Shown in pieces: positions 1 through 11,600 of a stretch of 64,000 nt of DNA (within the stretch, counting starts at the first letter, position 1; each line of letters starts with the position of its first letter). A program made the translations under genes and the position numbers. The notes below the pieces were generated by a model. That model was not told where the DNA came from. It ran no database searches and worked only from the letters and a program-made list of their open reading frames with translations. The DNA is from Panorpa germanica (taxonomy: Eukaryota; Arthropoda; Insecta; Mecoptera; Panorpidae): the NCBI GenBank assembly GCA_963678705.1, contig CAVMBN010000222.1, positions 806,001 through 870,000 on the forward strand, written 5' to 3'.

Positions 1-11
1 CTAAACTATAT

Positions 12-668
12 GTGCTTTATAATAAACCATATTGGACAACTCATAAAAAACCGGCACTTTTAAGTAGTTTTGATAGATTTAATAACTTAAACTTAGAGGT
101 ACATAACACTATACCTTTTTTTAAATTTCCATTAGAAATAAGCATGACAACAATACATACAGAAATAAATTTGTTCAAGAAGAATGAAAGTAAGGAAATA
201 ACTTATCAAAAATATATGGAATATATAACAAAAGATGATATAAACTGGAGTATATGGTTTACCGATGGTTTATTCGAAAAAAACTCTAAAACTGGAGGGA
301 TTGGCATTTTCAATTATAATACAGATCAACAGTACAAATATAAACTTAACAATATCACAAATTCTTATAATACAGAAATAACAGCAATAATGAAATTACT
401 AGAAATAATACAAAAAACTGACAACAAATATATATTAATCTTCACTGATTCTCGTAGTGTTTGTTTATCTATAGAAAACAATACATTTAAAAACAATAAC
501 AATAACAAAATATGCTCAATTAAAGAATATCTTTTAAAAATGGATAAAAGTGATATCAATGTTAAACTTATTTGGATTCCTGGACATGTAGGCATAAAAG
601 GAAATGAAATGGCTGACAAACTTGCCAAAGAAGCTTGTGTAGATGGGGAAATAATCGAAATAAATTAG
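12..668 (+). CDS. LINE ORF2 fragment, RNase H domain
   Basis: A 218-codon open stretch. RNase H removes the RNA strand of the RNA/DNA hybrid during target-primed reverse transcription. The four acidic positions are visible: Asp in WFTDG (about residue 84), Glu in YNTEITAI (about 124), Asp in FTDSRS (about 145) and Asp in EMADKLAKE, with the family hallmark WIPGHVGIKGNE just before it. The domain therefore looks catalytically complete although the element is broken elsewhere. About 75 residues ahead of it are probably the RT-RNase H connection. The annotated Met is simply the first in the open stretch and is not a true start, because the frame is part of a longer polyprotein. Confidence in the domain call is high. 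Confidence 0.88.
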   Translation: MLYNKPYWTTHKKPALLSSFDRFNNLNLEVHNTIPFFKFPLEISMTTIHTEINLFKKNESKEITYQKYMEYITKDDINWSIWFTDGLFEKNSKTGGIGIFNYNTDQQYKYKLNNITNSYNTEITAIMKLLEIIQKTDNKYILIFTDSRSVCLSIENNTFKNNNNNKICSIKEYLLKMDKSDINVKLIWIPGHVGIKGNEMADKLAKEACVDGEIIEIN

Positions 669-846
669 TCAATAAATGATTCCAAAAAAATAATTAAAGA
701 AGATTGTATGGCAGAATGGCAGAATATATATAATGAGAAAAGTAAAAGTACTGGAAAATTTTTTTTTTGCAGCGAATCAAAAAATTCCAACAACCACATA
801 GTTTAATTAAAATCATTCACGGAGATATATTTCAACAAATTGTCGA

Positions 847-1107
847 ATGAAATTTGGGCATTCTAGATGTTCAGCTCATCTATACAAAATAAATATAAAA
901 GACACACCAAATTGTAGATGTGTAGAAGAAGGTTCTTTGGACCATATAATTCTAGGGTGTCATCTTTTAGCATCAAAAATTGATAGACTTTTATATAAAT
1001 TATGTATTATAACACAGTTCCCAGTCAACATGTTCTATTTAATGACAAATGAAGCAACAGCAGAAATAGTAACAAACTTTGTGGTAGAAAACAATATAGT
1101 AGTGTAA
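847..1107 (+). CDS. LINE ORF2 fragment, C-terminal Cys/His knuckle
   Basis: An 86-codon stretch in a different frame from the RNase H part. It contains RCSAHLYKI, then NCRCVEEGSLDHIILGC, the Cys-x-Cys...His...Cys arrangement found at the C terminus of I, Jockey and R1-type ORF2 proteins, probably an RNA- or DNA-binding finger. The homologous piece at 20522-20737 reads RCQCGEEGTLDHIIFEC. It ends at a stop 1105-1107, followed by the 3' UTR. The intervening 180 bp (669-846) still resembles coding sequence but is out of frame. Confidence 0.8.
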   Translation: MKFGHSRCSAHLYKINIKDTPNCRCVEEGSLDHIILGCHLLASKIDRLLYKLCIITQFPVNMFYLMTNEATAEIVTNFVVENNIVV

Positions 1108-1290
1108 TATAAGTTAGAATATTTTATTTAGTATGTATTTAATTATAAGTTTAATTTTTTAAAAGAATCAATTTATTTGTATTTATTAGAAGAATTATAA
1201 TTTATATGTAAATTTTTTATATAATTTTACAAATAAAATTCAATGGCAAGAAGGCTGAATAAGCAAAAGCCTAAATAAATAAAAAAAAAA

Positions 1291-4250
1291 AATATTTGAT
1301 GGACAATAATTTAAATACGATTTCCTAATTGGACTGGATATCATGAAACACTTTAAACTTGTTCAAGATAAAAATATGAAAGTCAATCAAGAAAGGTAAA
1401 AAATAACAATAAAAGAATAAAAAGGTCCAAAGAAGGAGGAAAACGATAAAAGCAGTACTTTTAATAAGGTGAATAAATTTTAATAAAGACATAAAATAAA
1501 AAGATTTCAAAATAAATATAAGTAATTTACAACAGTTACACATCAAGATTTAGAAATACACAAACTCATAAAAACTTATAAATCAACCTTTACAAAAGAT
1601 AAATATGACGTATCAATCTACTTATGGACAAATATTGTACTAGAAGGCCTTGTAGGTCTTTATTTAATGATAAAGAATAAATTGAAGAACAAATAACAAA
1701 CCTACTTAACAAAAATCTTATACAAGAATGTTATAGTCCGTTTGCGGCAACAGTGACTTTTAACTTTCAAAAAAGAAGACAACAAGAAACCAAGATTATG
1801 TATAGATTTTAGAGATCTAAATATAATAGTGGTACGTCAAACTCAACCATTTCCATTGATCGACAACCTAGTGATGAATATATAAAACTCAACATATTTT
1901 ACAACGCTGGACATTATTTTAGTCTTTCGGTCAATCCTGCTAAAAATTTAAGTAAAAAGAAAACTGTATTTGCAACGCAGGAAGAAAATTATCAATGGAA
2001 TTGTTTACCTTTTGGTTTTAAGCAATTTTTCAAAGGATACTAGGTAACATTTTAAGAAAGTATAAGATTAATGATTTTACAATAATTTACATAGAAGATA
2101 TCCAAATATTTGCTAAGACTTGTTCTGAGCACAATATCCATCTAACACAATTGTTAGAAGCTATAAAAATAGAGAGTTTCAGACTACTATTCACAAAACG
2201 TACAATTGCTTTAGATTAAGTAAAATATTTCGACAATATAATATATAATAATACAATACGTCCGAGATAATTAAGTTTCAATAAAGGATTTTGAAATACT
2301 GAAAACTCAGAAAAATGTTAAAAAATTTCTAATTATAGAAATTACTAATTATATGTAATTTTAGAACCCCATCATAATTAACTTACAAAAAATCAAAAAT
2401 TTATTTGGTCTATAGATTGTCATAAATCTTTTAAAGATATAAGGAACTCATTATAGTCACAACCAGTCTTACAAATATTTGGTCAGAATTTACAAATAAA
2501 CAATCACACAGATGCATTTGTACCAAATATGGAGGCAGTGTTAAAACAAACACAACCAAATGGAAAAGATAAGCCAGTGGCATACTTTTCAAAAATAATT
2601 AATCAAATACAAAAGAAAAAAAGGCAGTTTATTTTAAATGTTAAGCTATTAAAGAAGCAATAAGATACTGGCAATACTGGCTAATAGGTATGTCGTTTAC
2701 AGTATATTCTAACCATAAACCATTAGAAAATTCAAATATTAAGTCTAGAAAAAATGATGAATTAGGAGGTTTAACACAATATTTACAACAATGTGGTTTT
2801 AAAATTAAATTAACTCCAGAAAAAGAAAACGAAAAAGCTGATTCCTTATGTTGAAACCCAGTATTGGATGCAAATAAGGATACAGATGAACAATTACAAA
2901 TTCTAAATATGATAAAGCTAATTGATATTGTTGCAGATCAGGAAAGCAATGGAAGCATACAAGATAATAAATGTAAATAATATCAAGACCTAATGTTTAG
3001 TATAAAAACATTAGAAATCGAAAAGAAATTATTTTATCATAAGATTTCACTATGACTTATTAAAAATGTACATGAAAAACACGTGCCATTAAGGTGTGAA
3101 ACAGATGCAAAACAAAATAAGTATATTATGTACAGCAAAAAATTTAACGGTAAATATTAAAAGACAGTGTAAAAGTTGTGAGATATGTATAAAAACGAGA
3201 ACGAGAAAACAGAATAAATATAGTTTAATGCCATATTTAGGTTCTGTCACAAAACCTTTCGAAATAATCTTGATAGATACGATTAGAGGTTTTGGAGGCT
3301 CAAGATCGACGAAAAAATAGTAACACCTTCTAGTGGATCACTTTACACAATATGCTTATATTGTTACCTCTGAAACCATTAGCACGGTTTGTTAAATTAA
3401 TTAATAATGTAGCAGATGCTAATACAATTGGAATGCTTCTCACCGATCAATATCTGAGAATCAACTCAAAATAATTCTAAACATTTTTAAATGAAAAATC
3501 TTTACTAATAATTTTCACTGCAGTATATTCAAACGCTAGTTAACAAAATAAGTAGGTAGATAAACAAAAAAAGTAATAAAATAGCATAAACGATCATTGC
3601 TCATAACCTTAGTTATTGTTTGTTCTGTATTATTATATTTCTTAGAACTCAATTTAATTTTAATACAAAGGATGTGCTATATGTAGAGAATGGAAACAAC
3701 TAAATTAAAATAAATTAGATAAGCTGAAAGTTGTTTTTTTTTTAAATTATAAAAGATTTTACAATCAATATATAATACTAATAAAAGTTATAAAAAGACA
3801 GAGTTAAATCTTGCTCATATTACAAAATTATACCAATACCTACATAAAAATAGAAATAAGACAGACAAAATTTTATTTAGTTTAATATAATATTGTAAAA
3901 TTTAGATTTTATTTAATTATTTAGGTGTAGATAAGTGAAAATATAAATGAAAATTTTGTTCATTAAGGAGGAAGATGTAAAGAAATTATATTTCTTTAGT
4001 TAGTACAAAGCTAGACTGTCGTTAAAACAGTGACTTTATACTCATGGACCATATATGATGAAAGGAAAAACGGCCAGTACTGTTGGTATTTGAAGCTAAG
4101 AGAACTCACTGTGCATTATATTAAGTTATTATAAAATTAAATAAAATGTCTTTTTTTGATTTCAGGTAGAATAGTATGATATAAGTTAAATATTACTATT
4201 AAAATTACTAAAATAAATGTCTTTGATTTCAGAGCAAAACATAATTTTGA
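1291..4250 (+). mobile_element. Old Ty3/Gypsy LTR retrotransposon fossil (Gypsy-1)
   Basis: A heavily decayed Gypsy element with many breaks. Parts recognised in order are the end of a protease region (IGLDIMKHF near 1335), an RT region at about 1.68-2.2 kb (NLIQECYSPFAA, then NCLPFGF), an RNase H region at about 2.46-2.87 kb (VYSNHKPLE), an integrase zinc finger and the start of its catalytic core at about 3.05-3.4 kb (CKSCEICIKT), and an integrase C-terminal piece near 3.65 kb. A purine-rich run, AAGGAGGAAGA, sits just before an LTR-like start TGTAAAG at about 3976. The same integrase C-terminal and LTR-like sequences recur at 31-32.5 kb. Age: old, judging from the density of breaks. Confidence 0.75.
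3976..4250 (+). repeat. LTR-like segment of Gypsy-1
   Basis: Follows a polypurine-like run and begins TGTAAAG. Part of it (about 4080-4150, GAGAACTCACTGTGCAT) is found in reverse complement at about 31.07-31.14 kb and 32.45-32.52 kb, so it is a repeated terminal sequence rather than unique DNA. Its right boundary is not clear. Calling it an LTR is inferred from its position after the integrase and purine run. Confidence 0.5.
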
Positions 4251-4822
4251 AAAAAACAATTACAATTTCTAATAAAATTGGAGATATTTTTTTTATATAT
4301 GGTTATTTGTTTCTATGTTTACGCGTTTCGTATGGTGGTTTAAATATATCTCAATACATCTTTTTGAAAATTTTCTATTACGTAGACAATAAATTTAGTC
4401 TCCGATTTTTCCCAAAATGTTCTGGAAATCCGTAATTTTAGAAGAACTGGAAAACACAAGGAGTCTTTTCGTTGTATAACTGGTAATCCGTAAAAGATAG
4501 AATTTGAATTTGGATAGGTATTACGGTGTTGAATGCTAACAATTTCGAAAACTAGAAATTTAAAAATTTAAAAACGGGTTGTTGAAAAAATTGGAGGCCC
4601 TGAAATGGAACTTTAAAATTTATAAATTTAATATAATATTATTAAAAAAAATCAAAATTATTTTTTTTTGTTTTAGGCACGAGGACTGTTTTTTACGACG
4701 GTAAGAATTGTGTTACAAAGTTGAAATTTTGTATATAGGCTAGTTTTGGAATCTAATGTACAATTCGATAATTATTTTTTCAAATTTTAAAAAGAAGTTG
4801 GTTAAATAACGCATATGCATAT
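4251..4822. other. AT-rich stretch without a recognised gene
   Basis: No coding region is supported. The 72-codon frame at 4217-4435 has no motif and lies in AT-rich sequence next to an LTR-like repeat. A short sequence TTGGAGGCCCTGAA near 4596 resembles a primer-binding site but nothing around it supports that. Confidence 0.5.
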
Positions 4823-5612
4823 TGTTACGAATTTGCGGGAGTCTGAGCATACAAAAATTACAGTTGTGAAATATTATTCGGAATTGGCAGAAAGGGTACC
4901 GCACATATCTGTTACTTACGTATACGTGCGTTTTTTCTAAAAATAATTATACCGCGTAACATCATTGCAAAATTCAGAAGGTCAACAGCGTATTGCATAA
5001 TTGCATATAGAATTATTCTCGAATGTCAAAGATGTCGAGTGCAGAGGTGATCTACTGCGTACTCCAGAGCCTGAACCCAGAGCGCGACGATCAGTCAGTC
5101 CGGGATAGATCAGTCAGTCCGAGATAGTTATACAGTCAGCGATACAAAGTCAGTCATCAACAATTAGTCAGTCAGAAATAAATAGTGAACAAATGAAATG
5201 AAATAATAAACAGTAATTGTAAATAGTTGTACATAGTTGTAATTGTTTTGTGTTAATACATAAAACCTGTGAATAGTGTAAATCTTTCTTATTATTTTAG
5301 TTGTGGCTATTCTTTATTTTATAAGTTACAACGCGACTAAATAGTAAAAACAATTACTCCGCTGGGTAATTAGAAAATTCCGCAGTCGCAGGCACTACGG
5401 CACATATTTAGAAGGTTCGAGAATCCTATTCTCCCTTCCCTGCACTCCTCGCTCGTACTTACAAATTTGTACCTTTGGTGTCATAAAAGGTTCCAGAGCC
5501 CAGACTTCCTTCATCTCCCTTTCACGCACTAACAAGTTTGTATCCTTTGGTGTTAGAAGCTCAAGAGTATAGTGGCTACGAACACCTGCCGTCGTTTAGT
5601 AAAATTGTAACA
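4823..5612 (+). mobile_element. Solo LTR of a Gypsy-type retrotransposon, copy 1
   Basis: About 790 bp, starting TGTTACGAATTTGC and ending TTGTAACA, so the ends form the usual TG...CA inverted pair. It is flanked by ATAT on both sides (4819-4822 and 5613-5616), a 4-bp target duplication as expected for Ty3/Gypsy integration into TA-rich targets. A second copy lies at 20865-21799, and a more diverged relative is read on the minus strand near 63.4-63.7 kb next to gag-like sequence, which ties the family to Gypsy. Internal CAGTCAGTC repeats around 5090-5170 precede an AATAAACAG segment near 5204. No coding sequence is present; it probably arose by recombination between two LTRs. Confidence 0.85.
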
Positions 5613-6585
5613 ATATGTATTTTGTGATGTTGTTTTAAATCAACCGCTACATTGTTTTGAATTTGACGAATTGGTTTAATACTTGAACGGTTACACTGCA
5701 TTGTAACACAGTCGTACTGTGAGCCGCTGACGGCGATTAAGGGGAACTCGGGGATTGACAGCCATGGCCTTGGATGTTGTCTGCGGTGATTTTTAATAAT
5801 TAATGAATAATTAAAGGATAATGTTTTGCAGTGATTTAAAAAGCAGTGACATGATGTCTTCAATTGGGTATGTTGAATTTGGATGTTTTACTTTTGTAAG
5901 CCGGTTAGGTTTTTATCAGGATACTGATCGATTTTGGCGATTGATGGAGTTTCGTTTAATGATATGGTTAGTGTAGGCATCGGTTGCCATTTTAGAGGCG
6001 ATTTGACTGCGGTCTTTTTTTTAGATTTAAGTTATTATCGGGTGAGATAGGGCTATTTTGTCTGAAAGCACTATGTTTCCCAGTGTGAAGGGGAATAATT
6101 AAATTTATTTCTGTTACAGTTTGCACCAGATGCGGCCTAGTGTAGATTGATTTAATAATTGTTTATTTCGCATACCAGGAATTATAGCCATTGTATACTA
6201 AAATTCTATTGTGTACGGATGACGTCACGGCTTACCGATTGTTCATGAGAATTGTTGATTTTTATGAGTAGAGGGGAATTTTATGTTAATCTATTTTAGT
6301 GATTAACTATGGGTAGAATTTAAAAGTGTTTAAGTTATTTTATGTAAAAAGTTATTTTCAATCATATCATTTTTTTTTTAATCTGTTGTTTGATGCTTTT
6401 TGATTATTATTCTTGTCTATTATCTATAGTTATGTAATAATACAAAAAAATAATGATATGATTATTTTCATATTAATCACTCATAATCAATCTACTACTT
6501 GTATATATTTCCTTGTTCCTGGTAAATTATTAATGTTATCACTAACTCAATATTCTGATTCATAACTCAATTATTTGTATTTAAT
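5613..6585. other. Intergenic stretch, no recognised feature
   Basis: Less AT-rich around 5.65-6.25 kb, then AT-rich to the start of the inverted-repeat element. The 95-codon minus-strand frame at 5576-5863 runs through the solo LTR end and carries no domain, so it is not called. I recognise nothing here. Confidence 0.5.
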
Positions 6586-6905
6586 CCGGTCAAAATAAAA
6601 AATAAAATATTGGTAAATTAGCTATATTTCGCATAGAGCTGAAAGTTGGTATACACCTTTAGGACATTATTACAAATAAAATACTAAAAGTCCTCACCGA
6701 TCGCACATCTGCATAAAAAGTTATTCAAGGTCAAAAGTCAATAAAAATGGTTTTTCTAATTTTTACGGTAAACGGTAAGTTTTATCATAAAAATATATTA
6801 GACAAAAGTTGTAGATCATGAAATTATCTGCAATAACTGTTCTTATAATTTTTTCTAAGAATCATCATTCCTGAGATATTGCGATTATAATTTACAGAAA
6901 ACAAT
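6586..6905 (+). repeat. Left terminal inverted repeat
   Basis: Pairs with 7335-7649 read on the opposite strand, with scattered mismatches and small indels (roughly 85% similar by eye). The outer tip is CCGGTCAAAATAAA. Confidence 0.8.
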
Positions 6906-7198
6906 AATATGTACGCTGAACCACTTTTATGTAATACACGCCATCGTATGTTTAATATGAGTAAAAATATTGGTTTGTGTAACTTAAAAATACAAATTAT
7001 ACGATTGTGAGAATATAAACATTGTTAAGGAAAATATGGACATTTCAAAGTATTCCGAAATTACACAGGTATGTGATTTGAGTTGACTCTTTAAAGTAAA
7101 AGTTAAAATATTTTATGTAAAGCACCAATAAATTTAACAGATGTCACATAATACAAGAATTAGGAGATCATTTTACTTTCACGTGCTCAATGATCTCT

Positions 7199-7225
7199 AA
7201 GATAACACCACAATAGTGTTATCTT
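7199..7225. repeat. Perfect 10-bp hairpin inside the inverted-repeat element
   Basis: AAGATAACAC, a 7-base loop, then GTGTTATCTT. It lies in the unique centre of the 6586-7649 element. It could be a small structural signal or chance palindrome; no function is assigned. Confidence 0.6.
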
Positions 7226-7334
7226 GATTCAGTAATAGTCAATTTTTATGGCGTATTATTGACATTACCACAAATTAGATTAAAAAACAAACAAAACACT
7301 ACCTTACAGGTGGTGCGGAAATGTGTGCATATTA

Positions 7335-7649
7335 TGTGAAACTACTTTAACTTTTAGAATCGCAATATCTCAGGAATGGTGATTCTTAGAAAAAAAATAT
7401 TAGAACAATTTTTGTAGATAATTTTATGATCTACAACTTTAGACTAATCTCTTTTTATGATAAAACCTACAGTTTACCGGAAAAAATCGATAAACCATTT
7501 TTGTTGACCTTTAATCTTGAATAACTTTTTTTGCAGATATGCGATCAGTGAGGACTTTTAGTATTTTATTTGTAATAGTGTACCCAAGGTCTGTACTAAC
7601 TTTCAGCTTTATGCGAAATATAGTTAATTCAAATGTTTATTTTGTCCGG
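7335..7649 (-). repeat. Right terminal inverted repeat
   Basis: Reverse complement of the left arm; its tip reads CCGGACAAAATAAA on the minus strand. The mismatches suggest that insertion is not recent. Confidence 0.8.
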
Positions 7650-7899
7650 GTATATTGTAATTTTCCTTTGTTCTTTTATTATCGTATTTGTTTTTAAATA
7701 AAATTCAGATTAGAAATTTTTTTTTAAATTTTTGTTTGGGTTCATTAAATTTGTGACAAAAATACATCCCTATTGTAAACTTCGCTACAATATAATAACG
7801 GAAACATATATATCCGGTATCAAAATCGTATATAATATTTTCCAAACGCCGCCTACAAAGTTTATCAAATTTTGATATTTTGTACAAGATGAATTTCTA
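7650..7899. other. AT-rich stretch, no recognised feature
   Basis: Between the right inverted repeat and the first unit of the diverged array. The 60-codon minus-strand frame here is low-complexity and carries no motif. Confidence 0.4.
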
Positions 7900-8339
7900 T
7901 GAATTTTGCGTCCCTGAAATTTTTCCTAAATTGTACTGCAAAAAGTAATTATTGAAAAACTAGAACTTTTGAGAATAAACTTTTGCAAATATCTCACGAG
8001 CTGAAAGAAATAGAGAATAAAAATTTAGGGTGTGCATTGAGCACATATCATTAATGTGCACATTTGCCAATGAATTGAAGTCTAATATATAAGTTAGTTC
8101 AGTGTGAACTTCGACGGTAATTGTGCATATTTGCTGATAGTTGGAACACCAAAATTTTTATTTAGAAGCGTCGCGAATTGCTTAAGACAATGTCGCAACA
8201 GAGCTAGCACGTTAAAACTTGAGACTTGAATCCTCAATAGATTAAAGACAAAATTTAAAATTAAAGACAAAATGCATTAAGAGAAAAAGCATTAAGTTCA
8301 ATACTACTATAGACACGTCGCTTTGCAACGAGCATTGCG

Positions 8340-9110
8340 TTAGAAGATTATGGTAAGTATTGGTTAGAAATGAAATAGTTCATAAATGTGTAATCTCAAT
8401 TTACTATTATTAGTTTTAAGATGAATTAATAATATTATAAAAGTTTTGATATTTTTAAGATTTCATGAATATTATTGTTAGTCATAAGATATTATTTACT
8501 AAAACAGATATCAATTTAAATAATATTACTATTGCATAAGCCATAAAGGTTTACGTTAGGACTCGTCTGTCGACGTATCAGGACTTAGGTTTGTTACTCC
8601 TACTCTCAAGAGTTTAGCTTAGACCAAGCGCATGATATTTTAGCGCCAAACATTATTACATTAGATAAATTTCATATACTTTAGAGTCAACACGCGTTGT
8701 GTAATATAATATAGAACCAATTATATTATATTTAATTTAGAAAATACAATCGCGGTGATAAAATCCGTTATCCAACTAAAATAGACGCTCTTTTGTGATC
8801 ATTACTCGAATTATGTATTATAAACTCAATTATAATATTTTAAATTAGAAAAACATATTAGAGAAAGATATATATAGGCTAACGCTCATGTTTAGCCTTG
8901 TGGTATATAGTTAATTAAGTTGGTTAATTAATATATGTATTTAAGTAAAATCAACAAGTGTTATTATTTGCAAAGTTACTAGCCTCTTTAGAAGAACTTT
9001 AAGCATATAGAAAACTCTAAAAATCTATTTACTAGGAACAAGTCCTAATTAAACACTTAAAGAATAAAGAGTTTGACCTTACAACTCAGACTAGATATAG
9101 CTGCACACCA
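8340..9110. other. AT-rich stretch within the array, nothing recognised
   Basis: No unit of the 240-bp family, open frame or RNA gene could be seen here by eye. It may be an insertion or units too decayed to follow. Confidence 0.4.
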
Positions 9111-9599
9111 GGTATCATGAGGTCTCAATAACTAAAAAACGTAGAAATCTGAAAATTAGGGTGTGTATGGAGATCCTAATTGTGCATATTTGTCAATCAT
9201 TGAAAATCCGAAGTTAAGGTTCAGTAGGGGCGTGAATTTTTGGGGACAATGTTAGAACAGAATTAGAAGATTAAAATTTTGGTTTATAGACTCGCTGAAG
9301 ATAGTTATTAATGTAAAAGAATTGAAAAACCCAAATTTACAATGGCGGCGGGACTTGGGACAAGAAAAACCAAAAATATTTAGTAAAGAAAATTAAAGCT
9401 TGTAGTATGTATTGAGACACTATTTGTGCATATTTGCCAATAATTGGAACATTAAGAATATAATTCAGTACCGGCGCTACTTTTTGGAGGCAATGTCGCA
9501 AAAAAACTAGAACGTTGAAATTTGGGACGTGGGCTCTATAGACGGTGAAACATAATAATAAACATATTGCTACAGCTTGGGTAACACCCAATATAATTT

Positions 9600-10420
9600 C
9601 TGACAGTCTCACACTTAAATAATTATTCAAATTAGAAATAATACATTCTTATGATAACAATTTGTCAATAAAATATAATTGCATGAAAAAACATTATACA
9701 AAAAATGTAAAAATTGCAAAAAAGTCATTTATACATTATAAAAGTAAAAATGCAGAAAATAATATTAAAGAAACATATAAAATTGTGAACTGCATGATAG
9801 TAAAAACTAAATAACAATGGTCAAGTTGTAAATGCTTTTGGCAGTTACTATTTAAATATAACATTAGAAAAGCTGAAATCCTCTTGAAAATTAGGTTCTA
9901 AATGTACAACATTTTAAAACTGTTGAACCGACTATTTTCCTTTATGAAACAGATAAAGAAGAAATTTGAAAAATTATCCAAAAAAAATAACACCCAGCTC
10001 AAGTACTAGACTCTACAAGTATCATCAAACAATTTTCAGGCATAGTTGGACAAATATTTGTTCACATTGCAAACATAATATTTGAAACCGGCCAATTTTT
10101 AAACAAATTAATATTTTCTATCCTCCATACATTTCTAAAAAAGAAAATAATATAAAAATTTGAAATTTCAGATTTATTTCGTTGCTAACAATGCCTTATA
10201 AGATTTTAGAATGACTACTGTACAACAGACTTAACTTTTATAAATAAACATCATGTATATGCATCATGCTCTATGTATACAGCATCCTGTAATACAATAA
10301 AGCACATACTAAAGAAAATAGATAAAAGTTATATAGTTTGTGCAATATTTATAGATCTCACATTACCGTTTGATAGTTCGTATTAAGTTTTCTATAAGGG
10401 CCGTTTCGTAAGAAATAAAT
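9600..10420 (+). mobile_element. Relic of a CR1/Jockey-like LINE (RT region)
   Basis: Conceptual reading shows pieces typical of the pre-RT and RT region of non-LTR elements: KYNCMKKHYTKN.KIAKKSFIHYK near 9670-9760, STIIKQFSGIVGQIFVHIAN near 10015-10085 (the 'lsn.si..G.fP' region), and a motif A-like IVCAIFIDLTLPFDS near 10330-10375. Frames shift repeatedly and stops are frequent. It sits inside the 240-bp repeat array, so it inserted there or was caught up in it. The clade is uncertain. Confidence 0.6.
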
Positions 10421-10560
10421 CAAGAGCGAAATTGTTGATTAATTGTTATTTATTTTACTTATATATTTTTATTTTATAAATCTCTAACTGGGGGTAGGGA
10501 TTTTTTATGAATAAAATAACGGAGGTCAGTTTAATTCACATATTTTAGACGGTTACAGGA

Positions 10561-10882
10561 TGAACGTACATTCACAACTGTTTTATTTTTAAACTTAAAA
10601 CTAACAATTATTTTATCTAACACAAGGTACAAGTGAAGGGGTCGTAAATAATCAATGGCAAGCACTTCTTTTCTCTTAGGCGGAGGAGATCCAATATCAC
10701 AATAAACAATATCTTATTTAAACAAAACCGTCCTAAAAGGACATTGGCTATACCACATTCCATACTGAAATTACATACATACATTAAAATATTCATAAAA
10801 AGATATTACGACACTTTCCACTGCAAACAATTATAAATATTAAGTAAACAGTGTTAGTAGATGTAGTAGTTAGTACTGAACA
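10561..10882 (-). repeat. Minus-strand LTR of an unidentified LTR element
   Basis: Read on the minus strand it begins TGTTCAGTACT directly after a purine-rich tract (AAAGGGAGGAGCA) and ends GTACGTTCA, giving TG...CA ends and about 322 bp. An AATAAA-type signal (AAAAATAAAACAG) lies near its end. About 70 bp of possible internal sequence continues to higher coordinates. The family is unknown; the purine run is the main support that it is a 3' LTR. Confidence 0.5.
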
Positions 10883-11600
10883 TGCTCCTCCCTTTCTTAA
10901 CGACACTCCCAATGCCAATAGAATGCTGTCTAGTGTTCCATTTAAGACGAACATTTAAACAACTTATATATTCTTTATGCTATCGATCCCAAAAATCACG
11001 AAAAATTAACAAAAATGAAGAAACATTATAGAATTCTGCAAATTTACTGTGGCAGCGGGCGCGTGGATCAAAAACCTGATATATTAAATATTTGGGGATG
11101 GAAGGCTATAATTTAGTATATATGTTTTTGGAAACGAACAAAATCAGATACCTGTATTTAAAATTTAACAAATTTTGTTTAGTAGCGATGGTATGCGGGT
11201 AGCTAAAATATGAATACAAAGCCGAAATTTAGATTGCAGATTTACAATAAAATATTAATATTAAAAATAAATTTAAAAAACTACATTTTTTTAAGTGTAA
11301 TATTAGGGCAGACGGTGATAAACCGAATATAAGAACAATATACAGGTACAGCGATGATGTTTTGCAAGTAGATTAATACATAGAAGTAAAATAGTTCTGT
11401 GTTAGATATTCTAATTACATCCAGTAGTAGAAGTGGATTATTGAGTGCTATGAAACCCGTTAGTTGGAGGGATGGGAGGGTTGAGATTCTGTTAATAGCA
11501 GCAAATATTGAATACCAAGAAATATTTATGTTTTGATACAATAATTAAATTAATAATAAAACAATTTTCATAGTACAATGATCATAATCCTAAAATCCAC
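10883..11600. other. Mostly unassigned sequence in the array
   Basis: Begins with a short internal remnant of the minus-strand LTR element, then holds scattered 240-bp-family blocks (GTGGCAGCGGGCGCG near 11049). The 86-codon minus-strand frame at 11281-11541 has no domain. Confidence 0.4.

Larger units (their letters stand above)
1..1290 (+). mobile_element. I-like LINE, 3' part (LINE-1 of window)
   Basis: The last part of a non-LTR retrotransposon that enters from beyond the left edge. It shows an RNase H domain, then a C-terminal Cys/His knuckle, then an AT-rich 3' UTR ending in an A-rich tail near 1280. This order (RNase H, then a C-x-C...H...C segment) is typical of I-clade and related LINEs. 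A second, longer copy of a related element lies at 16.76-20.82 kb and shares the RNase H and knuckle sequence style (WIPGH, NE.ADKLAKE, CGEEGTLDHIIFEC). The reading frame changes between the RNase H part and the knuckle, so this copy is a pseudogene. Endonuclease and RT are outside the window if present. Confidence 0.85.
6586..7649. mobile_element. Non-autonomous DNA element with long terminal inverted repeats
   Basis: The left ~320 bp (from CCGGTCAAAATAAA) is repeated in reverse complement at the right end (ending TTTATTTTGTCCGG). Matching blocks include CTATATTTCGCAT.AAGCTGAAAG near the tips, AAATAAAATACTAAAAGTCC, and GATTCTTAG/CTAAGAATCATCATTCCTGAG near the inner ends. The roughly 420-bp centre has no long open frame. 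This is the layout of a foldback or MITE-like DNA transposon derivative without transposase. No clear target duplication is visible, so the superfamily is undetermined. Confidence 0.8.

Noticed and set aside
4590-4615. TTGGAGGCCCTGAA as a primer-binding site
   Set aside because: No LTR end before it and no gag after it; probably chance.
5576-5863. 95-codon minus-strand frame
   Set aside because: It overlaps the solo LTR end and has no recognisable domain.
9337-9630. 97-codon minus-strand frame with hydrophobic segments that could look like a membrane protein
   Set aside because: It spans repeat-family units and AT-rich DNA; hydrophobic runs are expected from such composition.
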